A stretch of 64,000 bases of DNA from Lachnospiraceae bacterium UBA1818 (GTDB taxonomy: Bacteria; Bacillota; Clostridia; Lachnospirales; Lachnospiraceae). The notes beneath the pieces were generated by a model. That model worked only from the letters and a program-made list of their open reading frames with translations, ran no database searches and had not been told where the DNA came from. Location of the stretch: contig CAJFQZ010000005.1 of assembly GCA_904419285.1 (NCBI GenBank), positions 41,018 to 105,017 of the forward strand. Direction: 5' to 3'. A program made the translations under genes and the position numbers. Positions 51,562 through 60,370 of this stretch are shown in pieces. Each line of letters opens with the position of its first letter. Position 1 is the first letter of the stretch.

Positions 51562-52785
51562 TTATGGCAATAGCAATTTTTGTCCAACATAAATCAGATT
51601 CCCGTCCGTGATGCCGTTCATCCTGCAGATCGCATCAACATGGTTCAGATCTCCATACATTTTCCGGCTGATAATAGCAAGTGTATCCCCCTTTTCTACG
51701 ATATAGATGCCATTGCTCCCGTTTTCACCGGAATCGGCCGCTGTCCCTGCTGTTTTGCTGGTGTCCGCCGTATTCTCATCCTCTGCGGCGCTGCTGTCTT
51801 TACTTCCTTCTGCCGCAGTGTTTCCATCTGAACCATCCTGCATGTCCGCACTGTTCTCCTCCCCGTCTGCTGCCTGTGCATCATCCTGAGTCCGGGTATC
51901 AGCCTGTCCGCTGTCTTCGTCCTGTGCTTCTCCGCCGTCTCCTGCAGATCCCTCCTCAGATGTCACTGCCGTCACCGTACCGCTGGTCTCCTGAGTTTCC
52001 ACAGTGTCTGTCTGTCCTGTCAGGTTGTCCAGTGTCGACTGTACCGCTTTCATTCTGTCGAAGTTATTTACCATGGACACTCCCATAACGATCAGAACGA
52101 GTACGAGGCATGCGCTTACCGCATACATCATCCCTCCTGCTTTCTTCTGTCTCGCTCCCTCGCCTTTTGTTCTGACCAGATTACGAAAGTCCTTCGCAGC
52201 TCTGTCCTCAACAGTCTCCGAAGGAAACACACCGTTCTTTTTTCTCGTGGAGATCATATAATTCTGCATGCAGGGATTTCTTTCATAATATGTATAATGT
52301 CCCCCGATCTCCATCAGGTCGTTCATCTTGTGTACATAGTAGACTTCCTCCTTCTCCGCAGGATCCTTCATGATAAACACTGTATTTTTCTTGGGGAAAG
52401 ACTTCCTGTGCAGCTTCACTGTGCTCTGGTCCGGCACAAGAGGAACTCCCTGCTGTGCCACGAACCAGCCAAGCATCTCGCCGTCCTCAAAATACTGCTT
52501 GCAGTCCTCATACGCCTGCTTCCACGTATTCTCATCGATCACATACTCACTGCCCGACATCGTAAGCTCATGCATCTGTATCGCACCGTAGATGTATACA
52601 TATTCTTCTCCGCCTCCTTCCTCCATGTCTCCCACAAGGAAGGCGCCGATCGGGCCGCCCCCGGCTCTCTCACATTTTTCGCACAGCTGCATGAAAAAGG
52701 TATCTACATAATCCTCCACATAGATCTTCGGACTGTCACTTACATTTCCTATCTGACGAACATTTTTTGGTATCTGTCTTTCCAT
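51562..52785 (-). CDS. LysM protein with N-terminal degenerate MPN/JAB-like domain
   Basis: 407 residues. Residues 25-160 carry a pattern like an MPN (JAMM) domain: GAFLVGD, EEYVYIYGA and LGWFVAQQG (106-113), where active enzymes have GW(Y/F)HSHP; the metal His residues are missing, so it would be an inactive MPN domain. A membrane helix lies at about 219-240, then a long Asp/Ser/Thr/Glu/Ala-rich spacer and one LysM domain (361-407, YIVEKGDTLAIISRKMYG). The N-terminus is inside and the LysM binds peptidoglycan outside. It leads the operon with DUF5711 and CvpA. Confidence 0.75.
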   Translation of the reverse strand: MERQIPKNVRQIGNVSDSPKIYVEDYVDTFFMQLCEKCERAGGGPIGAFLVGDMEEGGGEEYVYIYGAIQMHELTMSGSEYVIDENTWKQAYEDCKQYFEDGEMLGWFVAQQGVPLVPDQSTVKLHRKSFPKKNTVFIMKDPAEKEEVYYVHKMNDLMEIGGHYTYYERNPCMQNYMISTRKKNGVFPSETVEDRAAKDFRNLVRTKGEGARQKKAGGMMYAVSACLVLVLIVMGVSMVNNFDRMKAVQSTLDNLTGQTDTVETQETSGTVTAVTSEEGSAGDGGEAQDEDSGQADTRTQDDAQAADGEENSADMQDGSDGNTAAEGSKDSSAAEDENTADTSKTAGTAADSGENGSNGIYIVEKGDTLAIISRKMYGDLNHVDAICRMNGITDGNLIYVGQKLLLP

Positions 52786-52869
52786 CTATACTCACCTCTG
52801 ATTTAATTTTTCCTAAGCATAGCATACGAAAATAGCTGAATTTATCAGTTGCTGTCAGGTGAGTTCGAC

Positions 52870-52897
52870 AAAAAAACGGAGAGCCTCACCCTCTCCG
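52870..52897 (-). terminator. Terminator overlapping the spmA stop codon
   Basis: CGGAGAG (52897-52891) pairs with CTCTCCG (52883-52877), followed by seven T residues. The TGA of spmA is in the loop, so the stem includes the last codons. Confidence 0.85.
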
Positions 52898-53503
52898 CTT
52901 CCGGTCCATCAGCCTGCAGAACACGATCGCCGCCCCCGTACTGACCGCTGTCGCCGCAATGCCCGCCCCCACGATCCCTGCCGGATTGGCGCTTCCGTAC
53001 TGGCTCCGGTATGCGATCACATTCACCGGGATCAGCTGCAGAGATGAAATATTGAGGATCAGGAACGTGCACATCTCATTGCTGGCGATCCCTTTCTTCC
53101 GCACAGGGCCTGCCGCCCTCCCTGCGCGCCGGTCGTCCTCCAGCCGCCCCAGTTCCTCCATGGCCTTAAGCCCGGCGGGCGTCGCCGCCCAGCCAAGCCC
53201 GAGAAAATTTGCGATAAAATTTGTCGTGATATGTTCGTTCGCCTTATGTCCTTTCGGGATCTCCGGAAACAGAAACCTGATCAGCGGCTGCATCTTTCCC
53301 GCTGCCATGCCGATGATCCCGGCCCTGGACGCGATCTCCATGATCCCGGTCCAGAAGGACATCACGCCGATCATCGTGATACACAGCGTCACCGCCTCTT
53401 TAGCAGAATCGAGTGCCGCATTCGTGATATCCGGCATCTTTCCGTTAAACGCCCCATACAGGATGCCCACAAGGATCATCCCCGCCCACAGATAATTCAG
53501 CAT
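52886..53503 (-). CDS. spmA: Spore maturation protein A (nucleoside-recognition domain)
   Basis: 205 residues, close to the ~196 of SpmA. Hydrophobic throughout, with GILYGAFNGKMPDIT and the conserved NFLGLGWAATPAGLKAME segment, as in SpmA of B. subtilis, a membrane protein needed for spore core dehydration. It lies 18 nt after the DUF885 gene and ends in a terminator. Unlike in Bacillus, spmB is not next to it but on the other strand beyond DUF885. Confidence 0.9.
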   Translation of the reverse strand: MLNYLWAGMILVGILYGAFNGKMPDITNAALDSAKEAVTLCITMIGVMSFWTGIMEIASRAGIIGMAAGKMQPLIRFLFPEIPKGHKANEHITTNFIANFLGLGWAATPAGLKAMEELGRLEDDRRAGRAAGPVRKKGIASNEMCTFLILNISSLQLIPVNVIAYRSQYGSANPAGIVGAGIAATAVSTGAAIVFCRLMDRKRRG

Positions 53504-53521
53504 ACCCGGCGCCTCCCCTCT

Positions 53522-55285
53522 TTACTCTTCTTCACGATCCGTCTCACTGTCATTCTCCGCGATATCCCACATATATTTTTCCACAAGTTCAAAGGGTGCC
53601 GGCCCCACAGTCAGCACTGCCTCGTGGAATTCCTTCTGGGAGAAATCCTCTTTCTTCTCTCTGGCCCAGTCCTTTTTCAGTTCCAGGAACTGCACATAGC
53701 CGATGTAATACTTCAGATAGTTCGCCGGCGATCCGATGATCAGCTCATAGATCCTCTCCACCGTGTCCGCATCCGTTATCCCGTAATTACTAAAAAAAGC
53801 CACCGTATCCATCCGGCTCCATCCCTCGTAATGGATCCCCATATCCGCCAGTGCGTACAGCGCGAGGATAATGGAACTGTTTTTCTGCAGAAGCGCCGCC
53901 TGTTCTTTTGAGAGAGGTGTCAGATAGTAGCTGCACATTTCCGCATAAGTCGCCCAGCCTTCTACGTAGCCTCCGAAGCTGAAGAGACTGCGCACCGGAT
54001 CCGGATCTGTCGCCTCAAAGAATACTGTCTGATAGAGATGCCCTGGAAATCCTTCATGCGCCAGGGTAGTAAACAGCGTCAGGTCATCTCCCATCTGCGA
54101 CTGATTGATGTAGATCACATTTTCCTGCGTGTTGTCAATGGCCGGTATCATATAAAATGCCGGGCTCAAATGCTCTTCCATTGCCTCGGGGACATATTTT
54201 ACCTCCAGCTCTGTCTCCGGATACTCCGGAAATGCAGCGCTGATCCCTGTCTGCAGCTCACTCAGGATCAGCTCTGCGTCGCTCTTCCCCATGGACGCCG
54301 CCGTCTCCTGCGCTTCCCCTCGGGTGATCCCCACGATACTCTCCATCGATTCCAGATCCTCCACGATCTGTCTCCGTGTCAGATCCTCCAGCTCCCTCAC
54401 CGTCTGATCCGTACCTGTAGACTGCCGCACCAGTATCTCATAGTACTCTGTCCCCTCCGGCAGGCAGCAGAGCCCCTTGTCATTCTGCCCCGTCCCCTTC
54501 AATTCCTCCACCGCAGCCATCAGGGTCTGGTACGCCGGATAGACATAGTCCTCCATCATCAGTGCGTTGTCCTCTATATAATCACTCTTCTCTTTCTCCG
54601 TCAGCTCTTCCAGCCCTGCGATCCGATCGGCAAACGTAGAATACAGATAATTGCCGTCCCCCATCGCGAGAAACGCGCTGCACTGCCCGATCACCGTATC
54701 CGCGGCATAATCCGCCATGAACAGCCCTGCCTCGGACTTCTCCCGTTCAAACCGGATCAGGCTGTCTATATAATCCGGCGTGCTCTGCATCAGCTGCAGG
54801 TACTCCTCCACATCTTCCCTGTCGTAGAACTGATATTCTGACAGGATGACCGGGAGCTGTGTCTGCACGCCGCTGACCAGCCCCAGCGGTTCCTCATACA
54901 GCAGATAGTCCGCGCTCTCCTCCGCCGCTTCAAGATAATACTCCAGGATATCATAAGTAAGGCGGTTCTGAATACTCAGGTCATTGTAGGAAAATCCGGT
55001 CAGCGCTGTCGCCATGTTCTCGCATGCGGCCTTTATCTGCGTAGAGTCTGCGCTAAATTCGCCGAACACCGCCGGCGCACCGCTGATCCCGAATCTCTCC
55101 GGCTCCTTCAAAGTATAGTGAAGGCTGACCACATCTGACGAGATCTCCTGACAGAAGACTTCTCTCGTGTATTCCCGGAACCGCTCATCCTCTCCCCCGG
55201 CATTTCCTCCCCTGCAGCCGCTCAGCAGGAGCGCCGGAATCAGGAATGCCGCCGCACCGGCGCGGAGAAGCCGTCTCCCGCGCAC
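53522..55285 (-). CDS. DUF885 family lipoprotein, putative zinc-dependent hydrolase
   Basis: 587 residues from a GTG at 55285 that starts a clean lipoprotein signal (VRGRRLLRAG...LLLSGC, Cys24). The frame is open to 55468, but that part is hydrophilic and would precede the signal. DUF885 signature LAHEGFPGHLYQ with His410, Glu411 and His416 marks a metallohydrolase-like site; the family is otherwise poorly known. Located at the outer membrane face. Cotranscribed with spmA. Confidence 0.8.
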   Translation of the reverse strand: MRGRRLLRAGAAAFLIPALLLSGCRGGNAGGEDERFREYTREVFCQEISSDVVSLHYTLKEPERFGISGAPAVFGEFSADSTQIKAACENMATALTGFSYNDLSIQNRLTYDILEYYLEAAEESADYLLYEEPLGLVSGVQTQLPVILSEYQFYDREDVEEYLQLMQSTPDYIDSLIRFEREKSEAGLFMADYAADTVIGQCSAFLAMGDGNYLYSTFADRIAGLEELTEKEKSDYIEDNALMMEDYVYPAYQTLMAAVEELKGTGQNDKGLCCLPEGTEYYEILVRQSTGTDQTVRELEDLTRRQIVEDLESMESIVGITRGEAQETAASMGKSDAELILSELQTGISAAFPEYPETELEVKYVPEAMEEHLSPAFYMIPAIDNTQENVIYINQSQMGDDLTLFTTLAHEGFPGHLYQTVFFEATDPDPVRSLFSFGGYVEGWATYAEMCSYYLTPLSKEQAALLQKNSSIILALYALADMGIHYEGWSRMDTVAFFSNYGITDADTVERIYELIIGSPANYLKYYIGYVQFLELKKDWAREKKEDFSQKEFHEAVLTVGPAPFELVEKYMWDIAENDSETDREEE

Positions 55286-55507
55286 AGCAGAATGAAGTTC
55301 CTTCTTTATCAGAATACAATTGTTTTCAGTAGTGGATTTTATGTAACGGACAAAAGAAAACGACATAAGAACTCCGGAAATGTCTTTATCGTATTCTATG
55401 AACCTTTCTTTCCCGATATACCCCTTCCCATAACAAGAAAGTCTGAATCCCTTCTGCCTCTTCCGCATATAAATTTATCAAATGCATATCTTAATCAGGA
55501 GCTTTCC

Positions 55508-56029
55508 TTGCACATTTTAGTCTATATCTCCGATTTTATCGTCCCATTTATCATACTGGCAGTAGTGATCTACGGACTTCTGTCCGGGATCAATGTCTAC
55601 GACACCTTCATCAAAGGCGCCCGCAGCGGATTTCTCACTGTCATCCGCCTCATGCCGACACTGATCGGGCTGATGGCTGCCGTAGGTATCCTGCGTGCCT
55701 CCGGTTTCCTCGATTTTCTGGCAGTCCTGATCGGACGGTTTTCTTCCCATATCGGTTTCCCGGGGGAGCTCATCCCGCTCACCATCGTCAAGATGTTCTC
55801 CTCCTCTGCCGCCACCGGGCTCCTTCTTGACATCTACAAAAATTTCGGGACCGATTCTCTTCTCGGGCGGATCGCCTCGATCTCCATGTGCTGTACCGAG
55901 ACGATCTTCTACACAATGAGCGTATACTTTATGACCGCAGGTATCAGAAGATCCCGGTACACCCTGGCGGGCGCACTCACCGCCACTTTCGCAGGTCTGG
56001 CAGCCAGCGTATTTCTGGCGGCAGGTTAA
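55508..56029 (+). CDS. spmB: Spore maturation protein B
   Basis: 173 residues from a TTG at 55508 with AGGAG 6 nt upstream; the frame is open much further but that part lacks SpmB character, and SpmB is usually ~178 residues. Conserved parts: YGLLSGINVYDTFIKGA, RLMPTLIGLMAA and the C-terminal TETIFYTMSVYF. A membrane partner of SpmA in spores. Divergent from DUF885-spmA; the 222-nt gap 55286-55507 should hold both promoters, though I see no clear consensus. Confidence 0.88.
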   Translation: MHILVYISDFIVPFIILAVVIYGLLSGINVYDTFIKGARSGFLTVIRLMPTLIGLMAAVGILRASGFLDFLAVLIGRFSSHIGFPGELIPLTIVKMFSSSAATGLLLDIYKNFGTDSLLGRIASISMCCTETIFYTMSVYFMTAGIRRSRYTLAGALTATFAGLAASVFLAAG

Positions 56030-56032
56030 GGA

Positions 56033-56061
56033 TTGTACGAAACTAACCTTTATGCTAAAAT
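56033..56061 (+). promoter_or_regulatory. SigA-type promoter for the ABC ATPase gene
   Basis: TTGTAC at 56033-56038, 17-nt spacer, TAAAAT at 56056-56061, 33 nt before the ATG. Confidence 0.7.
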
Positions 56062-56093
56062 ATGGTATAGAATTTACAGATGGAGGTGTACTT

Positions 56094-56774
56094 ATGGCCA
56101 GCGTGACATTTGAACACTTATCAAAGACATATCCCAACGGTTTTGTCTCCGTGGATGATGTAAACCTTACTATAGAGGACGGAGAATTTGTCGTATTTCA
56201 CGGACCCAGCGGCTGTGGAAAATCAACCATCCTCCGCATGATCGGAGGACTTGAGGATATCACCTCCGGCAGGATCTATCTCGGAAATGATCTCCTCAAC
56301 GACATCCTTCCCCGCGACCGGCGGCTTGCAATGGCGTTTCAGAACTATACTTTGTACAGGCATATGAATGTTTATGACAATATGGCGCTGGGGCTGCGCC
56401 TCCGCGATCTTCCGCGTACTGTGATCGATTCACGTGTTAAATCAGCGGCAGGCTTTTTCGGTATTACCGATATACTCACAAAGAAGATCCGGACGATCTC
56501 CGACGCGGAGCGGCAGCGCGTCGCTCTCGGACGTGCTGTCGTCTGCCAGCCCAAGGTCCTTCTCGTCGACGAAGACTTTGCGCGGCAGGATGATGACCGC
56601 AGGCGTGAGATGCTGGACGATATCATCCGCATCAACCGAGACCTGAAGATCACGGTCCTCTATGTCACCAACAACTATGATGAGGCAGTTTCACTGAATG
56701 CCCGCGTCATCTTTATGAAGGACGGCAGGATCACCGGGGACAAAAAATTCGGATCAGCAGGATCACCGGAATAG
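56094..56774 (+). CDS. ABC transporter ATPase-like protein with degenerate signature (MsmK/UgpC-like)
   Basis: 226 residues from the ATG at 56094 (GGAGG 7 nt upstream). Walker A GPSGCGKST (Lys43) and Q-loop MAFQNYTLYRH are normal and close to MsmK/UgpC sugar-import ATPases. The signature LSGGQ is replaced (TISDAERQRV), and Walker B reads VLLVDEDFARQDD where MsmK has LMDEPLSNLDA; the C-terminal TOBE domain is absent (MsmK has ~370 residues). No permease genes are near. It may be a non-transport ATPase or one decaying; the gene has its own promoter and terminator. Confidence 0.75.
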   Translation: MASVTFEHLSKTYPNGFVSVDDVNLTIEDGEFVVFHGPSGCGKSTILRMIGGLEDITSGRIYLGNDLLNDILPRDRRLAMAFQNYTLYRHMNVYDNMALGLRLRDLPRTVIDSRVKSAAGFFGITDILTKKIRTISDAERQRVALGRAVVCQPKVLLVDEDFARQDDDRRREMLDDIIRINRDLKITVLYVTNNYDEAVSLNARVIFMKDGRITGDKKFGSAGSPE

Positions 56775-56779
56775 AAAAT

Positions 56780-56822
56780 GACCGGAACAGGAGTAACCCC
56801 TCCTGATCCGGTCTCTTTTTTT
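56780..56822 (+). terminator. Terminator of the ABC ATPase gene
   Basis: GACCGGA...CAGGAG pairs with CTCCTG...TCCGGTC, followed by TCTTTTTTT. It lies directly before the convergent rsmI stop. Confidence 0.9.
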
Positions 56823-57676
56823 CAGTTCTTTTCTTTCAGTTTTTCCAGATAATTATAGATCTCCCTCTTCTGGACACCTCGGTCCTTCGCGGTCCTCTTC
56901 ATGGCTTCTTTCCTGTCGAGCCCTTGGGAAATGTAATGCTGAAAATGATCTTCTATGCTCATTTCCTCCCACTTCTCCTGCTTTTCACGCTCAATCTCCT
57001 GTCTGCTCCGCCCCTCAATGACCAGCACGCACTCGCCTTTCGGCTCGCTCTCCTTATAGTACTCCGCGGCCTCAGGCAGAACAGCGCGGAATGCAGTCTC
57101 ATGCTTCTTTGTCAGCTCCCTGCACACAGCGACACGCCTGCTGCCCAGTCTGTCTGCCAGAACCTGCAGCGTTTTCTGGAGTCTGTGGGGCGCTTCATAC
57201 AGTATGATCGTCCTGGTCTCCCGCTCAAGCTCTTCAAGAACTGCCTCCCTTTCTTTCTTATCTGACGGAAGGAACGCCTCAAAGGCAAATCTTCTTGTGG
57301 GCAGTCCGGAGATCGTCAGCGCCGTGATACATGCCGCGGCTCCGGGCAGAGAAGTCACTCGTATCCCGGCCTCACAGCACATGCGCACCAGTTCCTCCCC
57401 CGGATCAGAGATCCCGGGAGTTCCCGCATCTGTGATCAGGGCGATGTCCTTTCCATCCAGAAGCTTTTCCACCAGTCTGCGTCCCTTTTCATATTTATTA
57501 TACTCATGGTAGCTCGTCATCGGAGTGTGTATATCGAAATGATTCAGCAGCTTGATGCTGTTCCTTGTATCCTCCGCTGCGATCAGATCAACTTCTCCCA
57601 GCACGCGTACCGCCCGGAAGGTCATATCCTCCAGATTCCCTATGGGTGTAGCACAAAGGTATAAAGTCCCTGCCAT
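56822..57676 (-). CDS. rsmI: 16S rRNA (cytidine1402-2'-O)-methyltransferase RsmI
   Basis: 284 residues from the ATG at 57676 (AGGAGG upstream). It has the tetrapyrrole-methylase fold with LYLCATPIGNLEDMTFRA, EDTRNS, SDAGTPGISDPG-type (DAGTPGISDPGEE) and SLPGAAACITAL motifs. It methylates C1402 in the decoding centre. It is the last gene of the holB operon, as yabC is in B. subtilis. Confidence 0.95.
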   Translation of the reverse strand: MAGTLYLCATPIGNLEDMTFRAVRVLGEVDLIAAEDTRNSIKLLNHFDIHTPMTSYHEYNKYEKGRRLVEKLLDGKDIALITDAGTPGISDPGEELVRMCCEAGIRVTSLPGAAACITALTISGLPTRRFAFEAFLPSDKKEREAVLEELERETRTIILYEAPHRLQKTLQVLADRLGSRRVAVCRELTKKHETAFRAVLPEAAEYYKESEPKGECVLVIEGRSRQEIEREKQEKWEEMSIEDHFQHYISQGLDRKEAMKRTAKDRGVQKREIYNYLEKLKEKN

Positions 57677-57689
57677 ATGCTTCCTCCTG

Positions 57690-58403
57690 TCATTCTTCCT
57701 GCGTCCCGTGCCTGTCAAATATAATGAGCGGCGGCTCCACCGTGACCCGGGGCTTTGCGCCGCGTACTCCCTCGATCAGCACCATCGTCGGCTCTTTATC
57801 AATATACGGATGGATAAAGCGGATCCGCTTAGGCTCGATCTTATACTCATGCATCTTGATCATGATCTCTGTCAGGCGGAACGGCCGGTGTATCATATAG
57901 AAACGGCTCTTGTCCTGCATCAGCCGCATGCTCTCCCTCAAGATGTCATCCAGCGTACAGAGGATCTCATGCCTCGCGACCGCTTTGGCGTCATCCGGAT
58001 TCCTTATCCCGTGATCTGCCAGCATATAGGGCGGATTCGTTGTTATTACATCAAAAAAGGCCGGCCTGAACAGTTCTGCCGCCTCTTTGATATCCCCCGT
58101 TACGATATCGATCCGGTCCTCCAGATGATTATGCGCCACGCTCCTTCGTGCCATCTCCGCCGTATCAGCCTGTATCTCCAGTCCTGTGATATGGCGCGCC
58201 TCTGTCTTCGCCGAGAGGAGGACCGGTATGATGCCGTTTCCGGTTCCCAGATCCAGCACACTCTCGCCCGGCCTGACTCTCACAAAGTCAGAAAGAAAGA
58301 CCGCGTCCACTCCAAAACAGAACTTCTCAGGATCCTGGATCAGTTCCAGCCCTCCGATCTGCAGGTCATCCAGGCGCTCGCCCGGTCTTATCTCACTTGT
58401 CAT
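57690..58403 (-). CDS. trmN6: tRNA1(Val) (adenine37-N6)-methyltransferase TrmN6-like (YabB)
   Basis: 237 residues. SAM-binding motif VLDLGTGNGIIPVLL and catalytic NPPYML mark an N6-adenine methyltransferase, and QDPEKFCFGVDAVFLS is typical of the YabB/TrmN6 group. It overlaps the ricT stop by 11 nt and precedes rsmI, matching yaaT-yabB-yabC synteny. Confidence 0.9.
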   Translation of the reverse strand: MTSEIRPGERLDDLQIGGLELIQDPEKFCFGVDAVFLSDFVRVRPGESVLDLGTGNGIIPVLLSAKTEARHITGLEIQADTAEMARRSVAHNHLEDRIDIVTGDIKEAAELFRPAFFDVITTNPPYMLADHGIRNPDDAKAVARHEILCTLDDILRESMRLMQDKSRFYMIHRPFRLTEIMIKMHEYKIEPKRIRFIHPYIDKEPTMVLIEGVRGAKPRVTVEPPLIIFDRHGTQEE

Positions 58404-59298
58404 TTAACTTCGACGCTCCATCCTTCTTCTCCAGCGCCCCCAGCTTCTTCATCTCATCTTTGGACACTTTCTGTTTCTTCTTCCTCGGCCTGAACTTCAG
58501 GTCCTCCGCCTTATATTCCCTGATCTCTTTCTCATCATTCTCAAGATTGACCACGACCTTCACCTGCTTGCGCAGAACACTCAGCGAATGGACCACACCG
58601 GTCAGCCCTTCCTTGGTCGTAACTGTATCTCCTACGGAAGGGAGCTGGCTGTTCAGTATCTCGTAAGTCTCTTCCTCATTTGTCAGACAGCACATCAGAC
58701 GTCCGCACACCCCCGAGATCTTTGTCGGGTTCAGAGACAGGTTCTGCTCCTTCGCCATCTTGATGGATACTGCCGCGAACTCCGTCAGGTAAGTACTGCA
58801 GCACAGAGGACGGCCGCATATGCCGATGCCTCCCCGTATCTTCGTCTCATCCCTCACTCCGATCTGCCTCAGCTCGATCCTGGTGCGGAACACAGCCGCC
58901 AGATCTTTCACCAGTTCACGGAAATCGATCCTTCCGTCTGCCGTAAAATAAAACAGGATCTTATTATTGTCAAATGTGTATTCCACATCGATCAGCTTCA
59001 TCTCAAGTCCGTGCTTGCGGATCTTCTCCTGACAGATCTTAAACGCATCTTTTTCCTTCTGATGGTTCTTCTCCACTGTCTTCCGGTCCTGCTCCGTCGC
59101 GATCCGGATCACAGACTTCAGCGGCTGGACCACCTCTTCATCCTTCACATCCTTCGGTCCGCTTACCACGCGGCCATACTCTATGCCGCGGGCAGTCTCG
59201 ACGATCACATGGTCCCCCCGCTTTATCTCAAATTTTCCCGGGGCAAAGAAATAGATCTTTCCTGCCGTCCGGAATCTAACTCCGATTACCTTTGTCAT
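58393..59298 (-). CDS. ricT: PSP1-domain protein RicT/YaaT
   Basis: 301 residues. PSP1 domain with the cysteine-rich conserved GGIGICGRPLCCSTYL and KISGVCGRLMCCLTNEE segments that coordinate iron-sulfur clusters in the RicAFT complex. In B. subtilis YaaT/RicT affects mRNA maturation by RNase Y, and sporulation through Spo0A. It lies 4 nt after holB. Confidence 0.93.
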   Translation of the reverse strand: MTKVIGVRFRTAGKIYFFAPGKFEIKRGDHVIVETARGIEYGRVVSGPKDVKDEEVVQPLKSVIRIATEQDRKTVEKNHQKEKDAFKICQEKIRKHGLEMKLIDVEYTFDNNKILFYFTADGRIDFRELVKDLAAVFRTRIELRQIGVRDETKIRGGIGICGRPLCCSTYLTEFAAVSIKMAKEQNLSLNPTKISGVCGRLMCCLTNEEETYEILNSQLPSVGDTVTTKEGLTGVVHSLSVLRKQVKVVVNLENDEKEIREYKAEDLKFRPRKKKQKVSKDEMKKLGALEKKDGASKLNDK

Positions 59299-59302
59299 TC
59301 CG

Positions 59303-60301
59303 TCAATTCTCCTTTATCGTCAATAAAAGCAGCTCCATCGTCAATTCGAAATTGACATTCGCCTTTATCCTCGCTTTTGCCTTCTCCAGCCCGTCAAGGA
59401 TATTCTCGATTCCCTCGTAGGAGCTCTTGCTGGCACGCTCTTTGATATACCTGAGCTGGTCTGAAAATACGACTCTGTCCACACTCTTTGTCGCCTTGTA
59501 GATCAGTACATCTCTGTACCAGATCGCAATGATGTCCAGATAATCGTTGATCTCCAGCTTATATGTCATGCATTTTTTCACAGCCTCCATAAGCTCCGGC
59601 ACATCCATCTCATCAATATTCCTCAGCAGATGGACCGCCTCTTCCTTGATCTCATTAAAATATTCCGAGGTCGCGAGCATGATCGCCTTACCCACATTTC
59701 CCTGTGCAAATGCAACGCACACATCCGCTTTATAATCCGGAATCTCCATCTGCTCCATGAGATATTTCTTTACCAGCTGATCCTTGATATTGCGCAGCTT
59801 CATCATCACACATCTGGACCGTATCGTCGGGAGCAGCGTGTCCGCGTTCTCTGTCAGAAGCATGATGACCGCATACTCCGGCGGCTCCTCGATCGTCTTC
59901 AGAAGTGCGTTCTGCGCCTGGACGCTCATCAAATCCGCCTCCGGGATAATATAGATCTTATACCGGCTGCTGTATGGTTTGATCACAATATCATTATTCA
60001 CCTGTTCCCTGATATCATCCACGCTGATCGTATTCGGCTTCTCATGCGTTACTCTGATGATATCCGGCTGATTGCCGTTCACAGCCTGCCTGCATGACTG
60101 ACATTTTCCGCATGCATCGCCGTTTGCTTCCCTGTTCTGGCACTGCAGGCTCATCGCAAACAGATTTGCCAGCATCTTTTTTCCTGAACCTCTCTCGCCG
60201 TTTAAAATATATGCGTGTGAAACAGCGTCCGCGCTCACTGCACTTTCAATATATTTGATTATGTTCCTGTGTCCTACTACGTCTTTAAAACCGCTCATCA
60301 T
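59303..60301 (-). CDS. holB: DNA polymerase III subunit delta'
   Basis: 332 residues. AAA+ clamp-loader domain with GERGSGKK (35-42), a zinc-binding set Cys54, Cys64, Cys67, Cys70, and NALLKTIEEPPEYAVI with sensor TIRSRC. It loads the sliding clamp with HolA and DnaX. An ATG one codon later is equally possible. Confidence 0.94.
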   Translation of the reverse strand: MMSGFKDVVGHRNIIKYIESAVSADAVSHAYILNGERGSGKKMLANLFAMSLQCQNREANGDACGKCQSCRQAVNGNQPDIIRVTHEKPNTISVDDIREQVNNDIVIKPYSSRYKIYIIPEADLMSVQAQNALLKTIEEPPEYAVIMLLTENADTLLPTIRSRCVMMKLRNIKDQLVKKYLMEQMEIPDYKADVCVAFAQGNVGKAIMLATSEYFNEIKEEAVHLLRNIDEMDVPELMEAVKKCMTYKLEINDYLDIIAIWYRDVLIYKATKSVDRVVFSDQLRYIKERASKSSYEGIENILDGLEKAKARIKANVNFELTMELLLLTIKEN

Positions 60302-60370
60302 TTATCACCTGCCGTGCATTGTTCCCTTCATAAAGTACTACTTTTAAGTATAACACAATCTTTCCACAAG

